NCBI RefSeq assembly: GCF_036226405.1
Contig: NZ_CP108464.1
Location: 2,294,001 to 2,358,000 of the forward strand
From: Streptomyces sp. NBC_01260
GTDB lineage: Bacteria; Actinomycetota; Actinomycetes; Streptomycetales; Streptomycetaceae
Direction: 5' to 3'
Length of the DNA stretch: 64,000 bases
Shown here: one piece after another, positions 34,575 through 43,825 of the stretch
Layout of the letters: each line of letters begins with the position of its first letter
How positions within the stretch are numbered: the stretch's first letter is position 1
The notes under the pieces: generated by a model
Seen by the model: only the letters and a program-made list of their open reading frames with translations
Databases searched by the model: none
Told to the model about the DNA's origin: nothing
Position numbers and translations under genes: made by a program

Positions 34575-35483
34575 GTGCCGACCGAACCGCCCTACCTCAG
34601 GATCGCCGCCGAGCTGCGCCGGCGGATCGCCTCCGGCGAACTCGCCCCGGGCGCACGGGTGCCGTCCACCCGCGCGGTCGTCAGGGAGTGGGGCGTCGCC
34701 ATGGCGACGGCCACGAAGGCGCTGGCCGTGCTGCGCACGGAGGGGCTGGTGCGGGCCGTGCCGGGAGTCGGCACCGTGGTCGCGGATCGCGCTTCGCCCC
34801 TCGCCGCCGGGGACGGGCCGGCGCTGAACCGGGCCCGGATCGTCCGCACCGCCGTCGAACTGGCCGACGCCGAGGGCCTGCCGTCCGTGTCGATGCGCCG
34901 GGTCGCGACGATCCTGGCCACGTCCACCATGGCGCTGTACCGCCACGTCCCGGGCAAGGCCGAACTGGTGCGGCTGATGTCGGAGGAGGCGCTCGGAGAA
35001 CGCCCGCTGGGGCCCGTGCCGCAGCACTGGCGGACCGGGCTGGAGCTCGCCGCCCGCTGGCTGCGGGCGGTGTACGGGCGTCATCCGTGGATGGCCCGGG
35101 CGATGGCCTCCTTCACCCGGCCCACGGCGTCCCCGCACGCGATGCGGTACACGGAGTGGGTGCTGCGCGCGCTGAAGGGCACCGGGCTCCCCCCGCACGC
35201 CATGCTCCACACCCACCTCACCCTCTTCGCGTATGTGCAGGGACTGGCCCAGGCCGCCGATCTGGAGGCGCAGGCGCGCCAGGACACCGGGCTGTCCGAC
35301 GAGGAGTGGATGGCGCGGAACGAGCCACAGTTCGAAGCCGTCTCGACAGGAGGGCACTTCCAGGTTCTCCACACTCTTTTCGAACACGACGACTTCGAGC
35401 TCGACCTCGACGTCCTCTTCGAATTCGGGCTCGGGAGGACGCTGGACGGCATCGCGGTGATGATCGGCGAAACGTCCGCTTAA
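34575..35483 (+). CDS. GntR/TetR fusion transcriptional regulator
   Basis: About 302 residues. The N-terminal third is a GntR winged helix (YLRIAAELRRRIASGELAPG ... PSTRAVVREWGVAMATATKA ... LVRAVPGVGTVVA). It is followed by a TetR-type HTH (RIVRTAVELADAEGLPSVSM ... STMALYRHVPGKAELVRLM) and a TetR C-terminal domain. Two DNA-binding domains in one chain are characteristic of a Streptomyces regulator group beside efflux pumps. The GTG at 34575 has no clear ribosome site and the operator lies just upstream. Probable repressor of the divergent MFS pump. Confidence 0.9.
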   Translation: MPTEPPYLRIAAELRRRIASGELAPGARVPSTRAVVREWGVAMATATKALAVLRTEGLVRAVPGVGTVVADRASPLAAGDGPALNRARIVRTAVELADAEGLPSVSMRRVATILATSTMALYRHVPGKAELVRLMSEEALGERPLGPVPQHWRTGLELAARWLRAVYGRHPWMARAMASFTRPTASPHAMRYTEWVLRALKGTGLPPHAMLHTHLTLFAYVQGLAQAADLEAQARQDTGLSDEEWMARNEPQFEAVSTGGHFQVLHTLFEHDDFELDLDVLFEFGLGRTLDGIAVMIGETSA

Positions 35484-35646
35484 CGAACATGACCATTACG
35501 GCAACGGACGAATTCCGGCCATCTTGTTGACGCGGTCCTGACAGGAACACCCTTCTGCTGACACTGTTCACCCCGTTCTGCGCACTGCCTGCTCTGCCCG
35601 GACGGCTCACCCTGCCGCCGGTACCCCCCTTGCAGAAGGAGTCCGC

Positions 35647-37692
35647 GTGAGATCCACGCCCAGCCGTCGTGCCACCGCGACCGGCGCTCTGATAGCCGCA
35701 GCAGCCCTTCTGGCCGCCGGAGTCCAGACCGGCACAGCCACAGCAACACCGGCCGGCGCGACCAGCGCCGCCGCCATCACCGCCGCGGCATCCGCAGGCG
35801 CCGATCACGGTGCGCTGCCCAGGCAGCTCTCCCCCTCCCAGCGTGCGGAGCTGATCCGCGACGCGAACGCGAGCAAGGCGGCCACCGCCAAGGACCTCGG
35901 TCTCGGCTCGCAGGAGAAGCTCGTCGTCCGGGACGTCATCCAGGACAACGACGGCACCACGCACACCCGTTACGAGCGCACCTTCAGCGGGCTCCCGGTC
36001 CTCGGCGGCGACCTGGTCGTCCAGGAGTCGAAGGCCGGCACGACCAAGAGCGTCACCAAGGCGTCCAAGGCCACCACCGCGCAGCTGAAGGCCGTGGACA
36101 CGGCCGCGGAGGTCGCCCCGGCGGTGGCCGAGAAGCAGGCACTCGGTGCGGCCAAGGCCGACGGCTCGGACAAGACGGTGGCCGAGAAGGCGCCGCGCAA
36201 GGTCGTCTGGATGGCGAGCGGCAAGCCGCAGCTCGCCTACGAGACCGTGGTCGGCGGGCTCCAGGAGGACGGCACCCCGAACGCGCTCCACGTCGTCACG
36301 GACGCGACCACCGGCGCGAAGCTCTACGAGTGGCAGGCCATCGAGAACGGCGTCGGCAACACGGAGTACAGCGGTCAGGTCACCCTCGGGACCGCTCCGT
36401 CGTACACGCTGACCGACACCACGCGCGGCAACCACAAGACGTACAACCTGAACCACGGTACGTCCGGCACGGGCACCCTCTTCTCCGGCAGCGACGACGT
36501 CTGGGGCGACGGCACCGCCTCGAACGCGGAGACCGCGGCGGCGGACGCCCACTACGGTGCGGCCGAGACCTGGGACTACTACAAGAACGTCCATGGCCGG
36601 ACCGGTATCAAGGGCAACGGCGTCGGCGCGTACTCCCGCGTCCACTACGGCAACAGCTACGTCAACGCCTTCTGGGACGACAGCTGCTTCTGCATGACGT
36701 ACGGCGACGGCAGCGGCAACGCTTCGCCGCTGACCGCACTGGACGTCGCGGCGCACGAGATGACGCACGGCGTCACCTCCAACACCGCCGGCCTGGTCTA
36801 CAGCGGTGAGTCCGGTGGCCTCAACGAGGCGACCAGCGACATCTTCGCCACCGCCGTCGAGTTCTACGCCAACAACGCCACCGACAAGGGCGACTACCTC
36901 ATCGGCGAGAAGATCGACATCAACGGCGACGGCACGCCGCTGCGCTACCAGGACAAGCCGAGCAAGGACGGCGCGTCCAAGGACGCCTGGTACTCGGGCA
37001 TCGGAAACGTCGACGTCCACTACTCGTCGGGCCCGGCCAACCACTTCTTCTACCTTCTCTCGGAAGGCAGCGGCGCCAAGACCATCAACGGCGTCTCGTA
37101 CGACTCCCCGACCTCCGACGGCCTGCCGGTGACCGGCATCGGCCGCGACAAGGCCGCGCTGATCTGGTTCAAGGCGCTCACCACCAAGTTCACCTCCACG
37201 ACGAACTACGCGGCCGCCCGCACCGGCACGCTCGCCGCGGCCGGTGAGCTGTACGGCACGACCAGCGCCGAGTACAAGTCCGTGGCCGACGCCTGGGCCG
37301 GCATCAACGTCGGCGCGCGTCCCGGCGGCGGCACCGACCCCGGTGGCACGGTCTTCGAGAACACCACCGTCACGGCCATCCCGGACCACGGCGCGGCCGT
37401 CACCAGCTCGGTCAACGTCACCGGCCGTACCGGCAACGCCCCCAGCGCCCTCAAGGTCGGCGTGGACATCACCCACACCTACCGCGGTGACCTGGTCATC
37501 GACCTCGTCGCCCCGGACGGCACGGCCTACCGCCTGAAGAACTCGTCCTCCAGCGACTCGGCGGACAACGTCCAGACCACGTACACGGTCAACGCCTCCT
37601 CGGAGGTGGCGAACGGGACCTGGAAGCTGAAGGTCCAGGACGTCTACTCGGGCGACACCGGAAAGATCAACAGCTTCAAGCTGACCTTCTGA
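35647..37692 (+). CDS. Secreted M4 (thermolysin-like) metalloprotease with P-domain
   Basis: A 681-residue preproenzyme. A signal peptide (ATGALIAAAALLAAGVQT...) and a FTP/PepSY propeptide (to about residue 230) precede the M4 domain: zinc ligands in VAAHEMTHGVT and GLNEATSDIFATA, and the late His in VDVHYSSGPANHFFYLL. A proprotein convertase P-domain forms the last 115 residues (TAIPDHGAAVTSSVNVTG ... KVQDVYSGDTGKINSFKLTF). The GTG at 35647 follows AGAAGGAG. It digests extracellular protein. A strong terminator follows 40 bases after the stop. Confidence 0.96.
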   Translation: MRSTPSRRATATGALIAAAALLAAGVQTGTATATPAGATSAAAITAAASAGADHGALPRQLSPSQRAELIRDANASKAATAKDLGLGSQEKLVVRDVIQDNDGTTHTRYERTFSGLPVLGGDLVVQESKAGTTKSVTKASKATTAQLKAVDTAAEVAPAVAEKQALGAAKADGSDKTVAEKAPRKVVWMASGKPQLAYETVVGGLQEDGTPNALHVVTDATTGAKLYEWQAIENGVGNTEYSGQVTLGTAPSYTLTDTTRGNHKTYNLNHGTSGTGTLFSGSDDVWGDGTASNAETAAADAHYGAAETWDYYKNVHGRTGIKGNGVGAYSRVHYGNSYVNAFWDDSCFCMTYGDGSGNASPLTALDVAAHEMTHGVTSNTAGLVYSGESGGLNEATSDIFATAVEFYANNATDKGDYLIGEKIDINGDGTPLRYQDKPSKDGASKDAWYSGIGNVDVHYSSGPANHFFYLLSEGSGAKTINGVSYDSPTSDGLPVTGIGRDKAALIWFKALTTKFTSTTNYAAARTGTLAAAGELYGTTSAEYKSVADAWAGINVGARPGGGTDPGGTVFENTTVTAIPDHGAAVTSSVNVTGRTGNAPSALKVGVDITHTYRGDLVIDLVAPDGTAYRLKNSSSSDSADNVQTTYTVNASSEVANGTWKLKVQDVYSGDTGKINSFKLTF

Positions 37693-37731
37693 ACCCAGCC
37701 GCACCGCATGTCCCGCGGCTGACGCGGTATC

Positions 37732-37765
37732 CCGCCCGGGAGGAGTACCCACTCCTCCCGGGCGG
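37732..37765. terminator. Hairpin terminator after the M4 protease gene
   Basis: CCGCCCGGGAGGAGT (37732-37746) pairs perfectly with ACTCCTCCCGGGCGG (37751-37765), a 15-bp stem with an ACCC loop. Confidence 0.88.
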
Positions 37766-37773
37766 TCGTGTGC

Positions 37774-38345
37774 TCAGCCGGGGTTGTCCGCGTGGGTCAG
37801 CGTCTCCCAGGCGACGAACAGGTTGTCGGTCCCGGCGGGCCTGCGCTGCTGGGTGAGGGTCTGGGTGTCGGTCATCGCGATGCCCATCCGGTTGTGCAGC
37901 GCGTTGAACCCGACCTCGGTGACCGGGCCGAGGCCGTCCTTGAGCGATCCGCCGCACAGCGACGACGGAACGGCCTCCCCCAGCTGGTACTTGGCGTGCA
38001 GGCCCAGCGCGTGGCGCAGCCGGTCGGCGATCTGTGGGTGAGGTCGCGGCAGGTCTCCTGCGTGAGCCCGTCCATGAGGGTCGACTGGCCCTGCCAGTAC
38101 TTGACGATCTTGTCGCGGGTGTCCAATCCGCTGCCGGGCGCCGCCTTCGGCAGCGCACCGTCCGAGGTCAGACAGATGTACGCGGGAACACGTCCGCGGA
38201 ACTTGGTGACCGCCTTGTCGTACGAGGTGCGGTCCTCCAGGAAGACCGAGATGCCGATGGCGGCCTCGGTCATGCTAGTTCCCAGTTCCCGTTGCTGTTC
38301 GAACCGTTGATGACCTTGGGCAGGTAGACGTCGCGCATCAGGAGA
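37774..38345 (-). pseudogene. Decayed alginate lyase family gene remnant
   Basis: Reading the minus strand, three out-of-frame pieces together match the C-terminal half of an alginate lyase family protein. They are RDVYLPKVINGSNSNGNWEL, then MTEAAIGISVFLEDRTSYDK to QETCRDLTH, then ADRLRHALGLHAKYQLGEAV to the end HADNPG. The first join (near 38277) looks like a one-base deletion in the codons between NWEL and MTEA. The second (near 38040) looks like an internal deletion of a few dozen bases. The N-terminal half, signal peptide included, is missing. No full-length product can be made. It was probably a secreted polysaccharide lyase. Confidence 0.75.
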
Positions 38346-38349
38346 CGAA

Positions 38350-38381
38350 GGGCCCGGCACCGGTGGAAGGGTGCCGGGCCC
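38350..38381. terminator. Hairpin between glgP and the lyase remnant
   Basis: GGGCCCGGCACC (38350-38361) and GGTGCCGGGCCC (38370-38381) form a 12-bp stem with an 8-base loop, 25 bases past the glgP stop. Confidence 0.82.
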
Positions 38382-38405
38382 ACGTGGCGGCGGGAGAACG
38401 GGACG

Positions 38406-41009
38406 TCAGCGCATCAGCAGGCCCGCCCCCTCACCCGCTCCCCCCGTCGGCTGCGCCACCAGGCCGAGTTCGGCTCCGCCGACCAGCAGCGGATGGGCGG
38501 GCAGCACCCGCACGGTGTACCCGTAGGGGCCCGTGCGGTCGAGGGCGAGCGGCCCCTCGTACAGCCAGCGGCCCTCCAGGTCCTGGCCCCCGGCCGGCTT
38601 CAGCGGGAAGACCTGGGCGTCCGTGATGGCGTCGGCCGCGTCCACCCGGCCGGCCACCGCCTGCACCTCCACATCGTCCGGCTCCAGTGCCCCGAGGGTG
38701 ATCCGGACCCGCAGCGCCAGCGTCGAGCCCAGCTCCGCCGAGCCGCCCGCCTCGGTGGGCGTCACCGCCTCGACATGGTCGACCGCCACCCGCGGCCAGG
38801 CCGCCCGGACCCTGGCCTTCCAGTCGGCCAGCTCCCTCGCGGTGGTGGCGTCCAGGGAGCGCTGGGCGAGGGCCGCGGGGGCGTACAGCCGCTCCACGTA
38901 CTCACGGACCATGCGCCCCGCGAGGACCTTGGGGCCGAGGGTGCCCAGGGTGCGGCGGACCATCTCGATCCAGCGCTCCGGGAGCCCCTCATCCCCGTGG
39001 TCGTAGAAGCGGGGCGCGACCCGGTCCTCGATCAGCTCGTAGAGCGCGTTGGCCTCCAGGTCGTCACGCCGGTCCTCGTCCATGGCGGAGCCGTCGGCCG
39101 TCGGGATCGCCCAGCCGAAGTCCGGCTCGAACCACTCGTCCCACCACCCGTCGAGAACCGACAGGTTGAGGCAGCCGTTGAGGGCGGCCTTCATCCCGCT
39201 CGTACCGCACGCCTCCAGCGGGCGCAGCGGGTTGTTCAGCCAGACATCGCAGCCCGGGTAGAGCTTCTGGGCCATCGCCATCCCGTAGTCGGGCAGGAAG
39301 ACGATGCGATGGCGCACCCGGGGGTCGTCGGCGAACCGGACCAGCTCCTGGACCAGCCGTTTCCCGCTGTCGTCGGCCGGATGCGCCTTGCCCGCCACGA
39401 CGATCTGGATCGGGCGCTCCGGGTGGAGGAGGAGCCCCCGCAGCCGGTCGCGGTCGCGCAGCATCAGCGTCAGCCGCTTGTACGAGGGCACGCGGCGGGC
39501 GAAGCCGATCGTCAGCACGTCGGGGTCCAGGACGCCGTCGATCCAGCCGAGTTCGGCGGCCTCCGCGCCGCGGGTGCGCCAGGAGGCGTACAGCCGCTGC
39601 CGCACCTCGGTCACCAGCTGCTCGCGCAGCGTCCGCCGCAGGTCCCAGAGCTGCCGGTCGGGGATGGCGGCCGCGGAGTCCCACCGCCCCGGGGTGCCCC
39701 CGGACTCGGTGCGCAGCCGGTAGATCTCGGGTGCGACCCAGGTGGGTGCGTGGACCCCGTTGGTCACGGAGGTGATCGGCACCTCCGGGGCGTCGAAGCC
39801 CGGCCAGAGCCCGGCGAACATCCCGCGGCTGACCGCCCCGTGCAGGGTGGAGACCCCGTTGGCCCGCTGGGCGAGCCGCAGGCCCATCACGGCCATGTTG
39901 AAGACGCCGGGATCGCCGCCGTCGTACGTCTCCGTGCCCAGGTGCAGGATGCGTTCGGCGGAGACACCCGGCAGCTCTCCGTCGTCTCCGAAGTGACGGG
40001 CGACGAGTTCGCGGTCGAAGCGGTCGATCCCGGCCGGCACCGGAGTGTGGGTGGTGAAGACGGTGCCCGCCCGTACGGACTCCACCGCGGAGCCGAAGTC
40101 CAGGCCGTTGCCGGAGAGCTCCCGGATGCGTTCCAGGCCCAGGAATCCGGCATGGCCCTCGTTGGTGTGGAACACCTCGGGCGCCGGGTGGCCGGTGAGC
40201 CGGCAGTAGGCCCGCACGGCGCGCACGCCGCCGATGCCCAGCAGTATCTCCTGGAGCAGCCGGTGTTCGCTGCCGCCGCCGTACAGCCGGTCGGTGACCT
40301 CGCGTTCACCCGGGGCGTTGCCCTCCACGTCGGAGTCGAGCATGAGGAGCGGCACCCGGCCCACCCGGGCCTGCCAGATGTGGGCGTGCAGCGAGCGGCC
40401 GCCGGGGAGCGCCAGGACCACCTCGCTCGGCGACCCGTCGGCTTCACGCAACAGGGTGAGCGGCAGTTCGTTGGGGTCGAGGACGGGATAGTGCTCCTGC
40501 TGCCAGCCGTCCCGGGACAGGCTCTGGCGGAAGTAGCCGTGGCGGTAGAGCAGGCCGACGCCGACCAGGGGCACGCCCAGGTCGCTGGCGGCCTTGAGAT
40601 GGTCCCCGGCGAGGATGCCCAGCCCGCCGGAGTACTGGGGCAGCGCCGCGGTCACCCCGAACTCGGGCGAGAAGTAGGCGATGGCGGCGGGCAGCTCGAC
40701 GCCCTGCACCAGTTGTTCCTGGTACCACCTGGGGCCCTGAAGGTAGTCCTGGAGACCGGCGGACGCCTCGGTCAGCCGGTGCAGGAACGCTTCGTCCCGG
40801 GCCAGCTCGGCGAGCCGCCCGGCGGACACGGCACCGAGCAGGCGCACGGGGTCGCCGTCCGCCGTCCGGCCGGCCACCGGGTCGACGGCCTGGAAGAGCT
40901 CACGGGTCTCGGGGTGCCAGGACCAGCGCAGGTTGCGGGCGAGGTCGCTGAGCGGTTGAAGGGGATCGGGGAGGACGGGACGCACGGTGAATCGACGAAT
41001 GGCCTTCAC
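38406..41009 (-). CDS. glgP: Alpha-glucan (glycogen/maltodextrin) phosphorylase
   Basis: About 867 residues of the GT35 phosphorylase family, in the bacterial form with the FSPEFGV and YSGGLGILAGDHLKAASDLG N-terminus. The active site region HTNEGHAGFLGLERIREL and the PLP-site region GTSGMKAALNGCLNLSVLDG are clear. It releases glucose 1-phosphate from alpha-1,4 glucan ends. GTG 41009 gives MKAIRRFTVRPVLP with GGTGGA upstream; the GTG three codons earlier is less likely. It is divergent from the glgE operon, so glucan breakdown and GlgE-dependent synthesis are controlled from one 632-base region. Confidence 0.95.
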   Translation of the reverse strand: MKAIRRFTVRPVLPDPLQPLSDLARNLRWSWHPETRELFQAVDPVAGRTADGDPVRLLGAVSAGRLAELARDEAFLHRLTEASAGLQDYLQGPRWYQEQLVQGVELPAAIAYFSPEFGVTAALPQYSGGLGILAGDHLKAASDLGVPLVGVGLLYRHGYFRQSLSRDGWQQEHYPVLDPNELPLTLLREADGSPSEVVLALPGGRSLHAHIWQARVGRVPLLMLDSDVEGNAPGEREVTDRLYGGGSEHRLLQEILLGIGGVRAVRAYCRLTGHPAPEVFHTNEGHAGFLGLERIRELSGNGLDFGSAVESVRAGTVFTTHTPVPAGIDRFDRELVARHFGDDGELPGVSAERILHLGTETYDGGDPGVFNMAVMGLRLAQRANGVSTLHGAVSRGMFAGLWPGFDAPEVPITSVTNGVHAPTWVAPEIYRLRTESGGTPGRWDSAAAIPDRQLWDLRRTLREQLVTEVRQRLYASWRTRGAEAAELGWIDGVLDPDVLTIGFARRVPSYKRLTLMLRDRDRLRGLLLHPERPIQIVVAGKAHPADDSGKRLVQELVRFADDPRVRHRIVFLPDYGMAMAQKLYPGCDVWLNNPLRPLEACGTSGMKAALNGCLNLSVLDGWWDEWFEPDFGWAIPTADGSAMDEDRRDDLEANALYELIEDRVAPRFYDHGDEGLPERWIEMVRRTLGTLGPKVLAGRMVREYVERLYAPAALAQRSLDATTARELADWKARVRAAWPRVAVDHVEAVTPTEAGGSAELGSTLALRVRITLGALEPDDVEVQAVAGRVDAADAITDAQVFPLKPAGGQDLEGRWLYEGPLALDRTGPYGYTVRVLPAHPLLVGGAELGLVAQPTGGAGEGAGLLMR

Positions 41010-41641
41010 GTATTCCACCTTTACAGGGGACGTCCTGATCCGAGGGGACGCACCACGGTGTGCGCCGCTCCGTCACCCTCGACGTTAGCTGCGCACGGCA
41101 CTCGGCAACCACGGCGCACGGCCGTCCGGCGGCGTGCGACCCCGGGCGGGCCGACCGCCCCTTCCGCTCCGCACACCCGAGCACCGCCAGGCACTGGACG
41201 CAGATCCAGGCACATCCGTCACAGGCGTTATGGCCGATTCCCTCACCTCGTACGGCCTTGTGGGCCTTCGCCCCACGGGGAAGGCTTCCCAGTGGCGCCC
41301 GCCGTCCCCGCGTGCACCGGCTTTCCGCAACCCCGCGCATGCGCGGCGGAGCCCGGCGCATTCAGACCGTCACAGATACGCCCGAGAAGTTAACAAACCA
41401 CCGGATTGGCCTACCGGCATCAGTGGGAAGGCTTCTCCGGTACCCGGAACGAATGCATTCGGATGACATTTCAAGGCGATCCATCTCGGACCCGCGGCCG
41501 GTTCATCCGCCGTTCGGCGGCTGTCCGCCCGCGATTCGTATGCAATCGGTACGGCCCGTGCGCATTCGGTCCACACCCGTGCACCACACCCGCGCCCCAT
41601 CCATTCGAGTGCCATTCGAGTGAACGCGGACAGGAGCGGCC
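41010..41641. promoter_or_regulatory. 632-base divergent control region between glgP and glgE
   Basis: No gene is supported in this stretch. It holds a perfect palindrome CGAATGCATTCG at 41450-41461 and a tandem repeat of CCATTCGAGTG at 41601-41611 and 41612-41622, immediately before the glgE ribosome site. Several further ATTCG-containing words lie between 41350 and 41625. These look like operator sites that could coordinate glgP and glgE, but the regulator is not identifiable. Confidence 0.45.
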
Positions 41642-43825
41642 ATGCCCACACCCCACCAGTCGTCAACGGAGCAGCTAGAAAGGACGGAACCCCACCATCG
41701 CGGCGCGCGCGTTCAGCCCTCCGCAGCCGCAACGCGCCCTGTTGAGTCCGAGCTCCAGTCCCCAGGTGATTTCATGATCGGTCGCATTCCCGTCCTCGAC
41801 GTCCGCCCCCTCGTCGATTGCGGAAGAAGGCCCGCCAAGGCGGTTTCCGGTGAGACCTTCCAGGTCACCGCGACCGTCTTCCGCGAAGGCCATGACGCGG
41901 TCGCGGCCAACGTCGTCCTGCTCGACCCGAGCGGGCGGCCCGGCCCCTGGACACCGATGCGCGAGCTCGCTCCGGGCACCGACCGCTGGGGCGCCGATGT
42001 GACCCCGGACGCCGAGGGCCGCTGGACGTACACGGTCGAGGCCTGGAGCGATCCGGTGGCCACCTGGCGGCACACCGCCCGGATCAAGATCCCGGCGGGG
42101 ATCGACACCGTGCTCGTCCTGGCGGAGGGCGCCGAGCTGTACGAGCGGGCCGCCGGGGGCGTGCCCAAGCGGGACGGCCGCGAGGCGGTGCTCCGCGCGG
42201 TCGACGCCCTGCGCGACACGTCACGCCCGGCCGCCGCCCGGCTGGCCGCCGCGCTCACCCCCGAGGCGGCACAGGCGCTGACCGGCCACCCCCTGCGTGA
42301 GCTGGTCACCGCCTCGCGGCCGCTCCCGCTCGTCGTCGAGCGCCGGCGTGCCCTGTTCGGCTCCTGGTACGAGCTGTTCCCCCGTTCCGAGGGGGCCAGG
42401 ACCGAACCGGCCGTACCGGCGAAGCCGGTGGCGAAGGGCCGCGCGGCCAAGGCGCGACCCGCCGCGGCGCAGCCTCCCCGGATCGTCAGCGGCACCTTCC
42501 GCACGGCGGCCGAGCGGCTGCCGGCGGTTGCCGCGATGGGGTTCGACGTGGTCTACCTCCCCCCGGTCCACCCCATCGGGACGACCCATCGCAAGGGCCC
42601 GAACAACTCCCTCTCCCCCGCCGCGCACGATGTGGGGGTGCCCTGGGCGATCGGCTCGGCCGAGGGCGGGCACGACGCCGTCCATCCCGATCTCGGCACC
42701 CTCGACGACTTCGACCATTTCGTCGAGGCCGCCCGGAACCTGCGCATGGAGATCGCGCTGGATTTCGCCCTCCAGTGCTCCCCCGATCACCCGTGGGTCA
42801 CGGAACACCCCGAGTGGTTCCATCACCGCGCGGACGGCAGTATCGCCTACGCGGAGAATCCGCCCAAGAAATACCAGGACATCTATCCGATCGCGTTCGA
42901 CAAGGATCTGCGCGGGCTCGTCGCGGAGACCGTGCGCATCCTGCGGTTCTGGATGGATCACGGAGTACGGATCTTCCGCGTCGACAATCCGCACACCAAG
43001 CCGATGATCTTCTGGGAGAAGGTCATCGCCGACATCAACCGCACCGATCCCGATGTGATCTTCCTGGCCGAGGCATTCACCCGTCCCGCGATGATGCACG
43101 CACTCGCCACCATCGGATTCCAGCAGTCGTACACCTACTTCACCTGGCGCAACAGCCGCCAGGAAATCACCGATTACGTGACCGAGCTGTCCGGTGAGAC
43201 GGCCTCCTGCATGAGGCCCAATTTCTTCGTGAACACCCCCGACATCCTCCCCGGATATCTCCAGGACGGCGGCAGGCCCGCCTTCGAGGCACGGGCGGTG
43301 CTCGCGGCGACGCTCTCCCCCACCTGGGGGGTGTACGCGGGGTACGAGCTCTGCGAGAACACCCCGCTCCGCGGCGGCAGTGAGGAGTACCTCGACTCGG
43401 AGAAGTACGAGATCCGGCCCAGGGACTGGGAAGCCGCCGAGCGTGAGGGCCGGTCGCTGGCCCCGCTCATCACCACGCTCAACCGGATCAGGCGCCGCCA
43501 CCCGGCGCTGCAGCAGCTGCGTGACGTGCACTTCCACTCGTCCGACAACGACGCACTGATCGTCTACAGCAAGCGCTCCGGTTCGAACATCGTTCTGATG
43601 GTCGTCAACCTCGACCCGCACCACACCCAGGAGGCGACCGTCTCGTTGGACATGCCGCGACTCGGCCTCGACAGGCACGAGAGCGTGCCGGTGCGCGACG
43701 AGCTCACCGGCACTTCCTATCACTGGGGCAGGACCTTCTACGTGCGTCTGGAACCGGGCGTGACGCCCGCGCACATCGCCGTCCTGCGACCGTCCCCGCC
43801 GACCGGAGGGTCACCCACACCATGA
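41642..43825 (+). CDS. glgE: Alpha-1,4-glucan:maltose-1-phosphate maltosyltransferase
   Basis: A 727-residue GH13_3 enzyme that extends alpha-1,4 glucan using maltose 1-phosphate. Domain N begins with [20 protein letters not shown]. In the barrel the nucleophile is Asp448 ([10 protein letters not shown]) and the acid/base Glu477 (FLAEAFTRP); their 29-residue spacing equals that of S. coelicolor GlgE (Asp394/Glu423, from memory). A basic Ala/Lys-rich insert of about 30 residues ([17 protein letters not shown]...) before [11 protein letters not shown] accounts for part of the extra length. ATG 41642 has AGGAG upstream. The stop overlaps the treS start. Confidence 0.96.
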   Translation: MPTPHQSSTEQLERTEPHHRGARVQPSAAATRPVESELQSPGDFMIGRIPVLDVRPLVDCGRRPAKAVSGETFQVTATVFREGHDAVAANVVLLDPSGRPGPWTPMRELAPGTDRWGADVTPDAEGRWTYTVEAWSDPVATWRHTARIKIPAGIDTVLVLAEGAELYERAAGGVPKRDGREAVLRAVDALRDTSRPAAARLAAALTPEAAQALTGHPLRELVTASRPLPLVVERRRALFGSWYELFPRSEGARTEPAVPAKPVAKGRAAKARPAAAQPPRIVSGTFRTAAERLPAVAAMGFDVVYLPPVHPIGTTHRKGPNNSLSPAAHDVGVPWAIGSAEGGHDAVHPDLGTLDDFDHFVEAARNLRMEIALDFALQCSPDHPWVTEHPEWFHHRADGSIAYAENPPKKYQDIYPIAFDKDLRGLVAETVRILRFWMDHGVRIFRVDNPHTKPMIFWEKVIADINRTDPDVIFLAEAFTRPAMMHALATIGFQQSYTYFTWRNSRQEITDYVTELSGETASCMRPNFFVNTPDILPGYLQDGGRPAFEARAVLAATLSPTWGVYAGYELCENTPLRGGSEEYLDSEKYEIRPRDWEAAEREGRSLAPLITTLNRIRRRHPALQQLRDVHFHSSDNDALIVYSKRSGSNIVLMVVNLDPHHTQEATVSLDMPRLGLDRHESVPVRDELTGTSYHWGRTFYVRLEPGVTPAHIAVLRPSPPTGGSPTP

